This document shows, one piece after another, positions 25,054 through 34,070 of a stretch of 64,000 bases of DNA. The position numbers and the translations under genes were made by a program. The notes beneath the pieces were generated by a model, which saw only the letters and a program-made list of their open reading frames with translations, ran no database searches and had not been told where the DNA came from. The DNA lies in contig NZ_JBHMQT010000054.1 of the NCBI RefSeq assembly GCF_042435035.1, positions 1-64,000 on the forward strand, in the 5' to 3' direction. Origin of the DNA: Sphaerimonospora cavernae (GTDB taxonomy: Bacteria > Actinomycetota > Actinomycetes > Streptosporangiales > Streptosporangiaceae). The stretch's first letter is position 1. The number at the start of each line of letters is the position of its first letter.

Positions 25054-25542
25054 ATGCGCGAGATCCGCAGCGTCGGTGATCCGGTCCTGCGCACCCCGGC
25101 CGAGCCGGTTACGGACTTCGACCGGGAGCTTCGGCGCCTCATCGACGAGATGTTCTCGGTGATGTACGCGGCCGAGGGGGTGGGCTTGGCCGGTCCGCAG
25201 ATCGGCGTGGGCAAGCGACTGTTCGTCTACGACATCACGAATCGCAAGGGCCACCTGATCAATCCCGAGCTCACGATCGACGATCCGGAGCAGATCGTCG
25301 AGGAGGAGGGCTGTCTGTCGGTGCCGAGCAGACAGACGGGCAAGCCGCTGTACGCGCCGACGGCCCGCGCTGCCGGAGTCACGGTCCGCGGCCTCGACAG
25401 GCTCGGCCGTCCCGTCACAGTCAGGGCCAGGGGCATGCTCGCCCGGTGCTTCCAGCACGAGTACGACCATCTCGAGGGGACCCTGTACGTCGACAGGCTC
25501 ACCAAGGAGGAGCGCAGGAAGATCCTCCTCCAGGCGCCCTGA
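25054..25542 (+). CDS. def: Peptide deformylase
   Basis: Removes the formyl group from nascent proteins. All three metal-site motifs are present: GVGLAGPQIG near residue 45, EGCLSVPS with the Cys ligand near residue 88, and QHEYDHLEG with the HExxH-type ligands near residue 130. Length (162) is normal. AGGAG stands four bases before the ATG. Confidence 0.96.
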   Translation: MREIRSVGDPVLRTPAEPVTDFDRELRRLIDEMFSVMYAAEGVGLAGPQIGVGKRLFVYDITNRKGHLINPELTIDDPEQIVEEEGCLSVPSRQTGKPLYAPTARAAGVTVRGLDRLGRPVTVRARGMLARCFQHEYDHLEGTLYVDRLTKEERRKILLQAP

Positions 25543-25548
25543 CTCCTC

Positions 25549-26955
25549 TCACATCTGGATGGCCTTCGCCTCCAGATACTCCTCCAGTCCGAGCTCGCCC
25601 AGTTCGCGGCCGACCCCGGAGTGCTTGTAGCCCCCGAACGGCGCGAGCGGGTTGAACCTGCCGCCGTTGATCGCGACCTGACCGGTGCGCAACCTACGCG
25701 CCACAGCGAGCGCCTTCTCCCCGGTTTCCGCCCACACCGCGCCGGACAGTCCGTACGGCGTGCCGTTGGCGATCTCGACGGCCTCGTCCTCGGTGCCGAA
25801 CGGGATGATCGACAGGACCGGGCCGAAGATCTCCTCCTGCTCGATCGACATGCCCGGGGAGACGCCGGCGAACACGGCGGGCTCGACGTAGAAGCCCCGC
25901 TCCGTCGGACTGTCCGTACCACCCAGCACCAGCCGGGCACCCTCCTCCTGGCCGAGATTGAGATAGCGGATCACCCGATCGCGCTGCGCGGCGGAGACCA
26001 GCGGTCCCAGACGGGTGCCCTCGGCGAAGGGATCACCCGGGGTGTACTTCCCGGCGAAGCCCACGGCCAGCCGCACCGCCTCGTCATAGAAGTCCCAGTG
26101 CACGAGCATGCGGCTCAGGGCCGAACAGGTCTGGCCGGAGTTGACATAGGCGCCCGCGACGCCCGCCTTCACGGCGGTCTCCAGATCGGCGCCGGGCAGG
26201 ATCACATTGGCCGACTTGCCGCCGAGTTCCAGGGCGACCCGCTTGACCGTGTCGGCGGCCAGGGCGGCGACGCGGCGGCCCGCCCGGGTCGAGCCGGTGA
26301 ACGACACCATGTCCACGCCGGGGTGGCCGGCGATCGCCTCGCCGACGACCGGCCCGCGCCCGCTGACCATGTTGAACACGCCGGGCGGCAGACCCACCTC
26401 GTGCAGGATGTCCGCGAGGGCGTACGCCGCCAGCGGCGCCACCTCGCTCGGCTTGAGCACGACGGTGCAGCCCGCGGCGATCGCCGGGGCGACCTTACAG
26501 ATGATCTGGTGGAGTGGGTAGTTCCACGGCGTGATCGCGCCCACCACGCCCACCGGCTCACGGACGATCAGCGAATTGCCCACCCGGCCCGCGTCGAAGG
26601 CGTACCGCCCGGCGAGCTCCGCGTACGACTCCAGGACGCCGACCGGCATCAGGGTCTGCGCCTTCAGCGCGAGCGCGAGCGGCGCGCCCATGTCGGTGGC
26701 GATCGTCGCGGCGATGTCGTCGGCTCGCTCACGCAGCAGGCCCGCCGCCGCGGACAGGAACCGGGCCCGCTCGGCCGGAGCTGTCGACGACCACGACGGG
26801 AAGGCCGCACGGGCGGCGGAGACCGCGGCCTCGACGTCGCCGGGCGAGCCCGCCGGAACCCGGTCGACGACCTCCTCGGTGGTGGGATTCACGACGTCGA
26901 CGCTCTCACCGGAGGCGGACGGCACCCAGGCTCCGTTCACGTAAAGGTGGCGCAC
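25549..26955 (-). CDS. Aldehyde dehydrogenase (NAD(P)-dependent)
   Basis: Oxidises an aldehyde to the acid. The 468-residue protein has the cofactor region TPWNYPLHQ, the SFTGSTRAGRRV loop, the general-base segment LELGGKSANVI and the catalytic Cys in NSGQTCSALSRM. The C-terminal EEIFGPVLSI and FGGYKHSGVGREL are also typical. The substrate cannot be told from sequence. GTG at 26955 is chosen over 27024 because AAGGA is seven bases upstream and the product then starts with a normal short strand (VRHLYVNGAWVPS). It converges with def and is divergent from pepN. Confidence 0.94.
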   Translation of the reverse strand: MRHLYVNGAWVPSASGESVDVVNPTTEEVVDRVPAGSPGDVEAAVSAARAAFPSWSSTAPAERARFLSAAAGLLRERADDIAATIATDMGAPLALALKAQTLMPVGVLESYAELAGRYAFDAGRVGNSLIVREPVGVVGAITPWNYPLHQIICKVAPAIAAGCTVVLKPSEVAPLAAYALADILHEVGLPPGVFNMVSGRGPVVGEAIAGHPGVDMVSFTGSTRAGRRVAALAADTVKRVALELGGKSANVILPGADLETAVKAGVAGAYVNSGQTCSALSRMLVHWDFYDEAVRLAVGFAGKYTPGDPFAEGTRLGPLVSAAQRDRVIRYLNLGQEEGARLVLGGTDSPTERGFYVEPAVFAGVSPGMSIEQEEIFGPVLSIIPFGTEDEAVEIANGTPYGLSGAVWAETGEKALAVARRLRTGQVAINGGRFNPLAPFGGYKHSGVGRELGELGLEEYLEAKAIQM

Positions 26956-27271
26956 GATCTCATCCTTGCGTGGCTGCCGCCGGAACGCGAGCACGACGCC
27001 GCTCTCCGGCGGTTTCGATCTCATATCACCGAACGAACACCATCAATTTGGACACGGTCGATTTCGAGACCATTCCCTGCGCTGGCCGGAATGTGGTTGC
27101 ATCGATCACCACTCGGGTTGTCAGCCCCGCTGTCAGCCCGGCCGGTTTCTCCATTACCCGGTAGGAGAGGTCGTGAATGCTGCCTTGTCAGTGCGGCGTG
27201 GCAGGATTCTGGCCATCCCTTTCGCGATGTGCGGCTGGGTCGGGGGCGTTGATATGCGATGAGGAGCAGGT
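26956..27271. other. Divergent intergenic region between the dehydrogenase gene and pepN
   Basis: About 316 bases, lower in G+C than the flanks. It should hold promoters in both directions, but no single -10/-35 pair stands out. A short direct repeat (GTCAGCCC twice, 27119-27138) is visible. The open frames across it have no recognisable domains. I support no gene here. Confidence 0.5.
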
Positions 27272-29836
27272 GTGGCAGGCAATCTGACTCGTGACGAGGC
27301 GCGGGAGCGGGCCCGGCTGTTGGACGTCCGGTCCTATCAGGTCGAGCTCGACCTGACCGAGGGCGAGGAGCGGTTCGAGAGCATCACGACGGTCAACTTC
27401 ACCTCCAGCCGTTCGGGGGCGGAAACTTTCATCGATCTGCACGGGGCTCACGTGCGCAAGGTCGTGCTCAACGGAAAAGAGCTCGACATCCGCGCCTACG
27501 ACGCCGAGAAGGGCCGCTTCCCTCTGCCGGACCTGGCAGAGGAGAACGAGCTGCGCATCGACGCCGACGCCTCCTACATGCGCACCGGGGAGGGCCTACA
27601 CCGGTTCGTCGACCCGGTCGACCAGCAGATCTACCTGCACAGCCAGTTCGAGACGGCGGACGCCCACCGGATGTACGCCTGCTTCGACCAGCCCGACCTC
27701 AAGGCGACCTTCGAGCTGACCGTGCTCGCGCCCGCCCACTGGGAGGTGGTCTCCAACGCCGCCCCCGACTCCGTCGAGGAGCTGGAGGAGCACCGGGGCA
27801 AGCACGGCACGCTCCAGGCGTCCAAGCGCTGGCACTTCCCGCCCACACCCCGCATCTCGACGTACATCACGGCGCTGGTCGCCGGGGCGTACGCCGTCGT
27901 GCGGGACGAACACGACGGGATCCCACTGGGCATCTACGTGCGGCGGTCGCTGGCCGAACACCTGGACCCGGAGAACATCTTCGAGGTCACCAAGCAGGGC
28001 TTCGACTTCTTCCACCGCGTCTTCGGCGTGCGCTACCCCTTCGGGAAGTACGACCAGCTCTTCGTGCCGGAGTTCAACGCCGGCGCGATGGAGAACGCGG
28101 GCGCGGTGACGTTCCTCGAGGACTACGTCTTCCGGTCGCGCGTCACCGACGCGATGGTGGAGCGCCGCGCCGAGACCATCCTGCACGAGATGGCGCACAT
28201 GTGGTTCGGCGACCTGGTCACCATGCGGTGGTGGGACGACCTGTGGCTGAACGAGTCGTTCGCCACGTTCATGTCCGTCCTGTGCCAGGCCGAGGCCACT
28301 CGCTGGGGCCAGGGCGCGTGGACCACGTTCGCCAACGTCGAGAAGGCCTGGGCCTATCGGCAGGACCAGCTCCCTTCGACTCACCCGATCGCCGCCGACA
28401 TCCCGGACATGCAGGCCGTGGAGGTCAACTTCGACGGGATCACGTACGCCAAGGGCGCCTCGGTGCTCAAGCAGCTCGTCGCCTACGTCGGCCTCGACAA
28501 CTTCCTCGCCGGGGTCCGCGACTACTTCGGTGAGCACGCCTGGGGCAACACGAGCCTGGAGGACCTGCTCTCCGCACTCGAGCGCACCTCGGGCCGCGAC
28601 CTGTCGGCGTGGTCGAAGGAGTGGCTGGAGACCTCTGGGGTCAACACGCTGCGCCCGTCGTTCACCCTCGACGACGAGGGCAGGCTCGCCTCCTTCGACG
28701 TGCTGCAGGAGGCGACCTCCGAGCACCCCACCCTGCGTTCCCACCGGATCGCGATCGGCCTGTACTCGATGGACGGCGGCGTCCTGACCAGGACCAAGCG
28801 GGTGGAGCTCGACGTCGTCGGCGCCCGTACGGCCGTCCCCGAACTGGTCGGCGAGCTCCGGCCCGACCTGGTGCTCGTCAACGACGACGACCTCACCTAC
28901 GCCAAGATCCGGCTCGACGAGCGGTCGTTGGAGACCCTGGTGGGCGGCGCCATCACCGCGTTCCGGGACTCCCTGCCCCGCGCCCTGTGCTGGTCGGCCG
29001 CGTGGGACATGACGCGCGACTCGGAGATGGCCGCCCGTGACTACGTGAAGCTGGTGACCTCGGGGGTCGACTCGGTGCTCGACATCACGGTGGTCCAGGC
29101 TGTGCTGCGGCAGGCCCGTCAGGCCGTGCAGCAGTACGCCGACCCGGCGTGGCGGTCGACCGGCCTCGCCGAGGCGGCCGTGGCGCTGCGCCGCCTGATC
29201 GCGGCGGCCGAGCCCGGCTCCGACCACCAGCTCGCGTACGTCAACGCGTTCACCGCGGTCGCCACCTCCGCCGAGGACCTGGCGCTCGTCAAGGGCATCC
29301 TCGAGGGCACCGCCGTACCTGACGGGCTGACCGTCGACGCCGACCTCCGCTGGACGCTCACGCACTCGCTGGTCGTCGGCGGCGTGCTCGACGCCGAGGG
29401 CATCGACGCGGAGTTGGTGCGCGACGCCACCGCGACGGGCGAGCGCTCGGCCGCGATGTGCCGGGCCGCGATCCCCACGCCCGAGGCCAAGGAGCAGGCC
29501 TGGGCGTCGATCACCGCCGGCACGCTGAGCGGGGCGCTGCTGCGCTCCACGATCCTCGGCTTCATGGACCCGCACCACGTCGACCTGCTGGAGCCGTACG
29601 GAGAGAGGTACTTCGACGAGGTCGGACGCATCTGGGGCAAGTGGACGTCCGACATGGCGCAGAACTTCGCGATCGGCTGCTACCCGGCCCTGCTGATCCG
29701 GCCCGAGACCGTGGCGGTGACGGAGGACCACATCAGCGCGGCGCAGCCGCCGCACGCGCTGCGCCGGCTGCTGCTGGAGGGCGCCGACGGCGTCAGCCGG
29801 GCCCTGCGGGCCCAGGCGAGGGACGCCTCGGCCTGA
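27272..29836 (+). CDS. pepN: Aminopeptidase N (M1 zinc metalloprotease)
   Basis: Removes N-terminal residues from peptides in the cytosol. The 854-residue protein has the exopeptidase motif GAMEN (FNAGAMENAGAVTF) near residue 275, then the zinc site HEMAHMWFGDLV with the third ligand Glu in WLNESFA about 18 residues on. The C-terminal half is the helical ERAP1-like domain. GTG start with GAGGAG just upstream. A strong hairpin follows the gene. Confidence 0.96.
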   Translation: MAGNLTRDEARERARLLDVRSYQVELDLTEGEERFESITTVNFTSSRSGAETFIDLHGAHVRKVVLNGKELDIRAYDAEKGRFPLPDLAEENELRIDADASYMRTGEGLHRFVDPVDQQIYLHSQFETADAHRMYACFDQPDLKATFELTVLAPAHWEVVSNAAPDSVEELEEHRGKHGTLQASKRWHFPPTPRISTYITALVAGAYAVVRDEHDGIPLGIYVRRSLAEHLDPENIFEVTKQGFDFFHRVFGVRYPFGKYDQLFVPEFNAGAMENAGAVTFLEDYVFRSRVTDAMVERRAETILHEMAHMWFGDLVTMRWWDDLWLNESFATFMSVLCQAEATRWGQGAWTTFANVEKAWAYRQDQLPSTHPIAADIPDMQAVEVNFDGITYAKGASVLKQLVAYVGLDNFLAGVRDYFGEHAWGNTSLEDLLSALERTSGRDLSAWSKEWLETSGVNTLRPSFTLDDEGRLASFDVLQEATSEHPTLRSHRIAIGLYSMDGGVLTRTKRVELDVVGARTAVPELVGELRPDLVLVNDDDLTYAKIRLDERSLETLVGGAITAFRDSLPRALCWSAAWDMTRDSEMAARDYVKLVTSGVDSVLDITVVQAVLRQARQAVQQYADPAWRSTGLAEAAVALRRLIAAAEPGSDHQLAYVNAFTAVATSAEDLALVKGILEGTAVPDGLTVDADLRWTLTHSLVVGGVLDAEGIDAELVRDATATGERSAAMCRAAIPTPEAKEQAWASITAGTLSGALLRSTILGFMDPHHVDLLEPYGERYFDEVGRIWGKWTSDMAQNFAIGCYPALLIRPETVAVTEDHISAAQPPHALRRLLLEGADGVSRALRAQARDASA

Positions 29837-29872
29837 CCCGCACCCGGCGCAGAGTCCCGCACAGGCACAGAC

Positions 29873-29898
29873 GGGCCCCGGCACCCCTGCCGGGGCCC
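29873..29898 (+). terminator. Hairpin downstream of pepN
   Basis: GGGCCCCGGCA pairs perfectly with TGCCGGGGCCC around a four-base CCCC loop, 36 bases after the pepN stop. No T-run follows, as is usual for terminators in high-G+C actinobacteria. Confidence 0.7.
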
Positions 29899-30015
29899 AT
29901 TCGGCGGGCGAAAGCGGGGCGCAAGGGGGATGCAAGCGACCGACGATGGGATGGAGGGGACCGGGCCCCACGCCGTACACCCGGGTCTACCGTCCCATCC
30001 AGGAGGCACCCTCCG

Positions 30016-30570
30016 ATGATCCCCGCAGACGACAGCGCCCAGCATCTGACCGACGTGCCGCCACGCCGGGGCGACGTCAAGGTCTTCCCCGCACCCCCGC
30101 GAAGCTCATCCTCCGGAACCTCGCCTTTCCGGCTGATCGAGGGCGGGCCGCGACCCGCCGATCTGATCACTCCGGAGGATCTCAAGCGCGTTCTCGGCAT
30201 AGACGTGGGGCCCCCGGCGGCCTTCGACGCCGACCTTCCGGCTCCCTCCTGGCTGAGCGTGCGCTCCTGCAGCTACCGGTCCGGCGACGGCGTGCGTGTC
30301 GACATACACACCGCCGAGGGCATGCACTCCCGCTATCTGATGGTGCTCGGCCACATCGTGACCCGGGTCCAGGGGCGGCCGATCCAGGGGATCGGCCGCG
30401 GCGCGATGCTCTATCCGGGGCTGGTGGCCGCCCGGACGGGCCGGGGCACGTTCGTGATCAGCGTCTCCGCTCTCACCGGGCCGCCGCCGTCCGATCCGCT
30501 GATCGACCTCGCCCGTACGGCGGCCGCACGGCTCGCCGAGACCCGCTCGACCCGCCCGCGGACCGTGTGA
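30016..30570 (+). CDS. Hypothetical protein with DUF3558-like pattern
   Basis: A 184-residue protein I cannot name with certainty. Residues 1-45 are polar and low-complexity. From residue 55 the pattern (LITPEDLKRVLGIDVG, a Cys in SVRSCSYRSGDGVRVDIH, then GIGRGAMLYPGLVAARTGRGTFVISVS) resembles DUF3558-like lipoprotein domains, but there is no signal peptide or lipobox, so it is probably cytosolic. AGGAGG lies nine bases before the ATG. Confidence 0.75.
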   Translation: MIPADDSAQHLTDVPPRRGDVKVFPAPPRSSSSGTSPFRLIEGGPRPADLITPEDLKRVLGIDVGPPAAFDADLPAPSWLSVRSCSYRSGDGVRVDIHTAEGMHSRYLMVLGHIVTRVQGRPIQGIGRGAMLYPGLVAARTGRGTFVISVSALTGPPPSDPLIDLARTAAARLAETRSTRPRTV

Positions 30571-30844
30571 GGACCCAGGGCGTACGGGCGGGCCGAAGTA
30601 GATCGGCACGTCCTTCACGAGGTTCAGGTCCTTGATCTCGACGGGGACAGTTCCCGGGAACGTACGGCGGCCGCCTGCTCAAGACCGGTAAGATCATGAA
30701 TGGCTGCCACGTACCGAACGGTAGGCCTCTCGTACGGAGATATCTAGAGAAGATACCCACAGGAGTGCGCCGTGAACCGGTTCAAGCAGGCCACAAAAGT
30801 ATGAACCAACCAACACTAGGCAGCCCGTTGACGATTCGACTACC
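30571..30844. other. Intergenic region with a 10-codon ORF and a repeat fragment
   Basis: AAGATCATGAATGGC (30690-30704) is identical to part of the palindromic repeat downstream of ilvD. A ten-codon frame, VNRFKQATKV (30772-30804), has AGGAG six bases upstream and could be a leader peptide or the start of a lost gene. No larger gene is supported. Confidence 0.4.
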
Positions 30845-31780
30845 GTGAGTGATGTGGATACCGGTCCAGTGCCCGAAAACGGTCACGATGCGTCACCCAT
30901 TTGGGTGAGCGACCCCCCGTCGGAGCCGTCCCAGGCATCGCCGACCGCATCGGGGACCCCAGCAGCACCACCCGCCGCGCAGACGACGGCTCGGACGGCC
31001 GCACCGCCACCGCAGCCGCCGCCCGACGCTCCCCCGAAAGCACACATCCATGCTCCTACACCGGCCCTGCGGAAGTCGCCGATCGAGCGGGCGTCGATCG
31101 GTTTCCTGATGCGTGACCCGAGATACCGTCACCTGCGTCTGCGCGCGCTGATCGGGTTCGCGGCCGGCATCGTGGCCGGAATCCTCTTCGCGAACTGGCG
31201 AATCGGCCTCACCGCCGCGATCCTCGCGGTCATAGTCGACACCGTGTATCGGGCGCGGACCGTCTCGTCGATCCCGGCGTGGCGGCGCGCCTCGGCCGCG
31301 GAACGCCGTACGGAAGGCCAACTCAAGAAACTTGAGCGCAGCGGGTACCGGACGCTGCACGCCCGGGCCATCCCCGGCAGCGAGGCGCAGATCGATCACC
31401 TGGTGGTCGGCCCCACCGGGGTCTACGCGGTGGACTCGGAGAAGTGGGACCGGCGCCTTCCCGTGCGGGTGCAGTCGCACCGCAAGCTGTTCCACGGACC
31501 GTTCAACCGGAAGCCGAGGCTCGACGAGGCCCGCTGGGAGGCCGCCCAGGCCAGCGAGCTGATCAGTGAGGCGCTGGGCCACGAGATCACCGTCGTGCCG
31601 TCCCTGGCGATCTACGGCCCGGCGATTCCGTGGCGGATCCTCAACATCCGCGAGGTGGACGTGTTCTCCGGCGGTCTCGTCCGCAAATGGATCACCAAGC
31701 GGGAGAGATCGCTCACCTCTGAGGAGATCGACACCATCTACCGTGCTGCCGGGCGGGTCCTGCCGCCTCGCTACGAGTAG
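30845..31780 (+). CDS. NERD-domain membrane protein
   Basis: A 311-residue protein. Residues 1-80 are a Pro/Ala-rich disordered stretch. Two hydrophobic segments follow near residues 100-135 (LRALIGFAAGIVAGILFANW and IGLTAAILAVIVDTVY). Residues 155-270 are a NERD (nuclease-related) domain with EGQLKKLERSGYRTLH, AQIDHLVVGPTGVYAVDSEKW and RWEAAQASELI. The D-(x)-E-x-K arrangement keeps the nuclease-like core. The function of NERD proteins is not established. Start GTG. Confidence 0.85.
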   Translation: MSDVDTGPVPENGHDASPIWVSDPPSEPSQASPTASGTPAAPPAAQTTARTAAPPPQPPPDAPPKAHIHAPTPALRKSPIERASIGFLMRDPRYRHLRLRALIGFAAGIVAGILFANWRIGLTAAILAVIVDTVYRARTVSSIPAWRRASAAERRTEGQLKKLERSGYRTLHARAIPGSEAQIDHLVVGPTGVYAVDSEKWDRRLPVRVQSHRKLFHGPFNRKPRLDEARWEAAQASELISEALGHEITVVPSLAIYGPAIPWRILNIREVDVFSGGLVRKWITKRERSLTSEEIDTIYRAAGRVLPPRYE

Positions 31781-31917
31781 CGCGGCCCGCCGCCGAGCAG
31801 CCGGACGGCTCTGTCGCCAGGCGCGACACGGCGTCCGAGCCGTGGACACGCGGTCTCGACAGCCGGGCGGTAGCCGTACCATTTGAGGACCCGTAGTCTT
31901 CGGATGGGAGTCCGCCC

Positions 31918-33756
31918 ATGCCCGCGCTCAGATCACGTACGGTCACGCACGGCAGGAACATGGTCGGTGCCCGGGCGCTGCTCAGGGCCACGGGAGTGGC
32001 GGGCAGCGACTTCGGCAAGCCGATCGTCGCGGTTGCCAACAGCTTCACCCAGTTCGTCCCCGGCCACGTGCATCTGCGCGAGGTCGGCGACGTGGTCGCC
32101 GCAGCGGTCCGGGAGGCCGGCGCCATCCCCCGCGAATTCAACACGATCGCGGTCGACGACGGCATCGCGATGGGTCATGGCGGCATGCTCTACTCGCTGC
32201 CGTCCCGGGAGCTCATCGCCGACGCGGTCGAGTACATGGTGAACGCCCACTGCGCCGACGCGCTGGTCTGCGTCTCCAACTGCGACAAGATCACGCCGGG
32301 GATGCTGCTCGCGGCCTTCCGGCTCAACATCCCGACGGTCTTCGTGTCCGGCGGCCCGATGGAGGCGGGGAAGACCCCCGGCCGCAAGCTCGACCTGATC
32401 GACCCGATGATCGCCGCCGCCGACGACAGCGTCTCCGACGACGAACTGCTCGCGATGGAGGAGAGCGCCTGCCCGACCTGCGGCTCCTGCAGCGGCATGT
32501 TCACCGCCAACTCGATGAACTGCCTGGCCGAGGCGATCGGCCTGGCGCTGCCCGGCAACGGCACGACGCTCGCCACTCACGCGGCGCGCAAGACGCTGTT
32601 CGAGAAGGCCGGCCACACCGTGGTGGAGATCGCCCGGCGCTACTACGAGCAGGACGACGAGACGGTCCTGCCGCGGAGCATCGCCGGCCGTGACGCGTTC
32701 GAGAACGCGATGGCACTCGATGTGGCCATGGGCGGTTCGACCAACACGATCCTGCACCTGCTCGCCGCGGCACGGGAGGCCGGAGTCGACTTCGGGCTCA
32801 AGGAGATCAACGAGGTGTCGCTGCGGGTGCCGTGCCTGTGCAAGGTCGCCCCGGCGACTTCCAAGTACCACGTCGAGGACGTCCACCGCGCCGGCGGCAT
32901 CCCCGGCATCCTCGGGGAGCTCGACCGGGCCGGCCTGCTCCACCGCGACGTGCCCACCATCCACTCGGCGTCCCTGGCTGACTGTCTGGCCGAGTGGGAC
33001 CCGAAGTCGCCCGAGGCCACCGACGAGGCGATCGAGTTGTGGCACGCCGCGCCCGGCAACGTGCGCACGGTCCGGCCCTTCTCTCAGGAGGCCCGATGGG
33101 AGACGCTCGACCTCGACCGGGCCGAGGGCTGCATCCGTGACAGGGAACACGCCTACACCCAGGATGGCGGCCTCGCCGTGCTGTACGGCAACCTGGCCCA
33201 GGACGGCTGCGTGGTGAAGACGGCCGGTGTCGACGAGTCGATCTGGCGGTTCTCCGGTCCGGCCGTGGTGTTCGAGTCCCAGGAGGAGGCGGTCGAGGGC
33301 ATCCTGGGGAACAGGGTCAAGCCCGGCGACGTGGTCGTCATCCGCTACGAGGGCCCCAAGGGCGGCCCCGGCATGCAGGAGATGCTCTACCCGACAAGCT
33401 TCCTCAAGGGCAAGGGCCTCGGCAAGGCATGTGCGCTCGTCACCGACGGCCGGTTCTCCGGCGGAACGTCGGGCCTGTCCATCGGGCACGCGTCGCCTGA
33501 AGCGGCCGAGGGCGGCATCATGGCCCTGGTGGCCGACGGCGACATCATCGAGATCGACATCCCGGGCCGATCGATCGAACTCAGGGTGCCGGAGGAGGAA
33601 CTGGCCGCCCGACGGGAGCGGCTGCTCGCGGACCTCGGCGGCTACCGCACCCGTGACCGGCACAGGCCGGTCTCCGCCGCGCTGCAGGCGTACGCGGCGC
33701 TGACCACCTCGGCCTCCACGGGAGCCTCCCGCGATCTGTCCCAGCTCTCCCGTTGA
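31918..33756 (+). CDS. ilvD: Dihydroxy-acid dehydratase
   Basis: Iron-sulfur enzyme of valine, leucine and isoleucine synthesis that converts dihydroxy acids to 2-keto acids. The 612-residue protein has the cluster Cys in CVSNCDKITPGML and ACPTCGSCSGMFTANSMNCL, and TDGRFSGGTSGLSIGHASPE near the C-terminus. GGGAG lies seven bases before the ATG. A cluster of palindromic repeats begins 12 bases after the stop codon. No other ilv genes are nearby. Confidence 0.97.
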   Translation: MPALRSRTVTHGRNMVGARALLRATGVAGSDFGKPIVAVANSFTQFVPGHVHLREVGDVVAAAVREAGAIPREFNTIAVDDGIAMGHGGMLYSLPSRELIADAVEYMVNAHCADALVCVSNCDKITPGMLLAAFRLNIPTVFVSGGPMEAGKTPGRKLDLIDPMIAAADDSVSDDELLAMEESACPTCGSCSGMFTANSMNCLAEAIGLALPGNGTTLATHAARKTLFEKAGHTVVEIARRYYEQDDETVLPRSIAGRDAFENAMALDVAMGGSTNTILHLLAAAREAGVDFGLKEINEVSLRVPCLCKVAPATSKYHVEDVHRAGGIPGILGELDRAGLLHRDVPTIHSASLADCLAEWDPKSPEATDEAIELWHAAPGNVRTVRPFSQEARWETLDLDRAEGCIRDREHAYTQDGGLAVLYGNLAQDGCVVKTAGVDESIWRFSGPAVVFESQEEAVEGILGNRVKPGDVVVIRYEGPKGGPGMQEMLYPTSFLKGKGLGKACALVTDGRFSGGTSGLSIGHASPEAAEGGIMALVADGDIIEIDIPGRSIELRVPEEELAARRERLLADLGGYRTRDRHRPVSAALQAYAALTTSASTGASRDLSQLSR

Positions 33757-33767
33757 CCACCCAACCC

Positions 33768-33956
33768 GTGATCTTGCAGTTGCTCGCAGACATACCCGCC
33801 GACATGGGCAAAGCTCATTCATGATCTTGCAGTGGGCACTGCAAGATCATGAATGGCGAAACCCCAGGTCGGGCAGGGTCTTTGCGAGTTTCTGCAAGAT
33901 CACGACAAGTGAAGACGCAGGTGGCGGGCCTGTCATGCAAGGTTTCGCAAGATCAC
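33768..33956. repeat. REP-like palindromic element cluster, copy A
   Basis: Arms GTGATCTTGCAG-TTGCTCGCA (33768-33788) and its near-complement (33883-33903) enclose about 95 bases that contain a second, perfect palindrome. That inner one has 19-base arms starting CATTCATGATCTTGC (33816-33834 and 33837-33855) around GG. A further half-element ends GCAAGATCAC at 33956. The same arm consensus recurs at 62898-63003. The non-coding stretch 33757-34070 holds nothing else I can support apart from the promoter of the next gene. Confidence 0.85.
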
Positions 33957-34070
33957 GGCGATGAGGGGGTGGGGTGGGGGTGTGGCCGTGGGGTTAGAAG
34001 CCGATGACTTGTTCGGAAAGCCCGATAGCGTGTTCGGAGAAATGTCAGTGCTCGCCGTTATCGTCAAGGT

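Noticed and set aside
26966..27262. 98-residue frame in the pepN upstream region
   Set aside because: Cys/His-rich by chance in lower-G+C intergenic DNA; no ribosome site or domain.
27596..29980. 794-residue minus-strand frame antisense to pepN
   Set aside because: Mirror of the GC3 bias of pepN; no domain, and pepN is intact on the other strand.
31933..33822. 629-residue minus-strand frame antisense to ilvD
   Set aside because: Shadow of ilvD; low-complexity composition and no domain.
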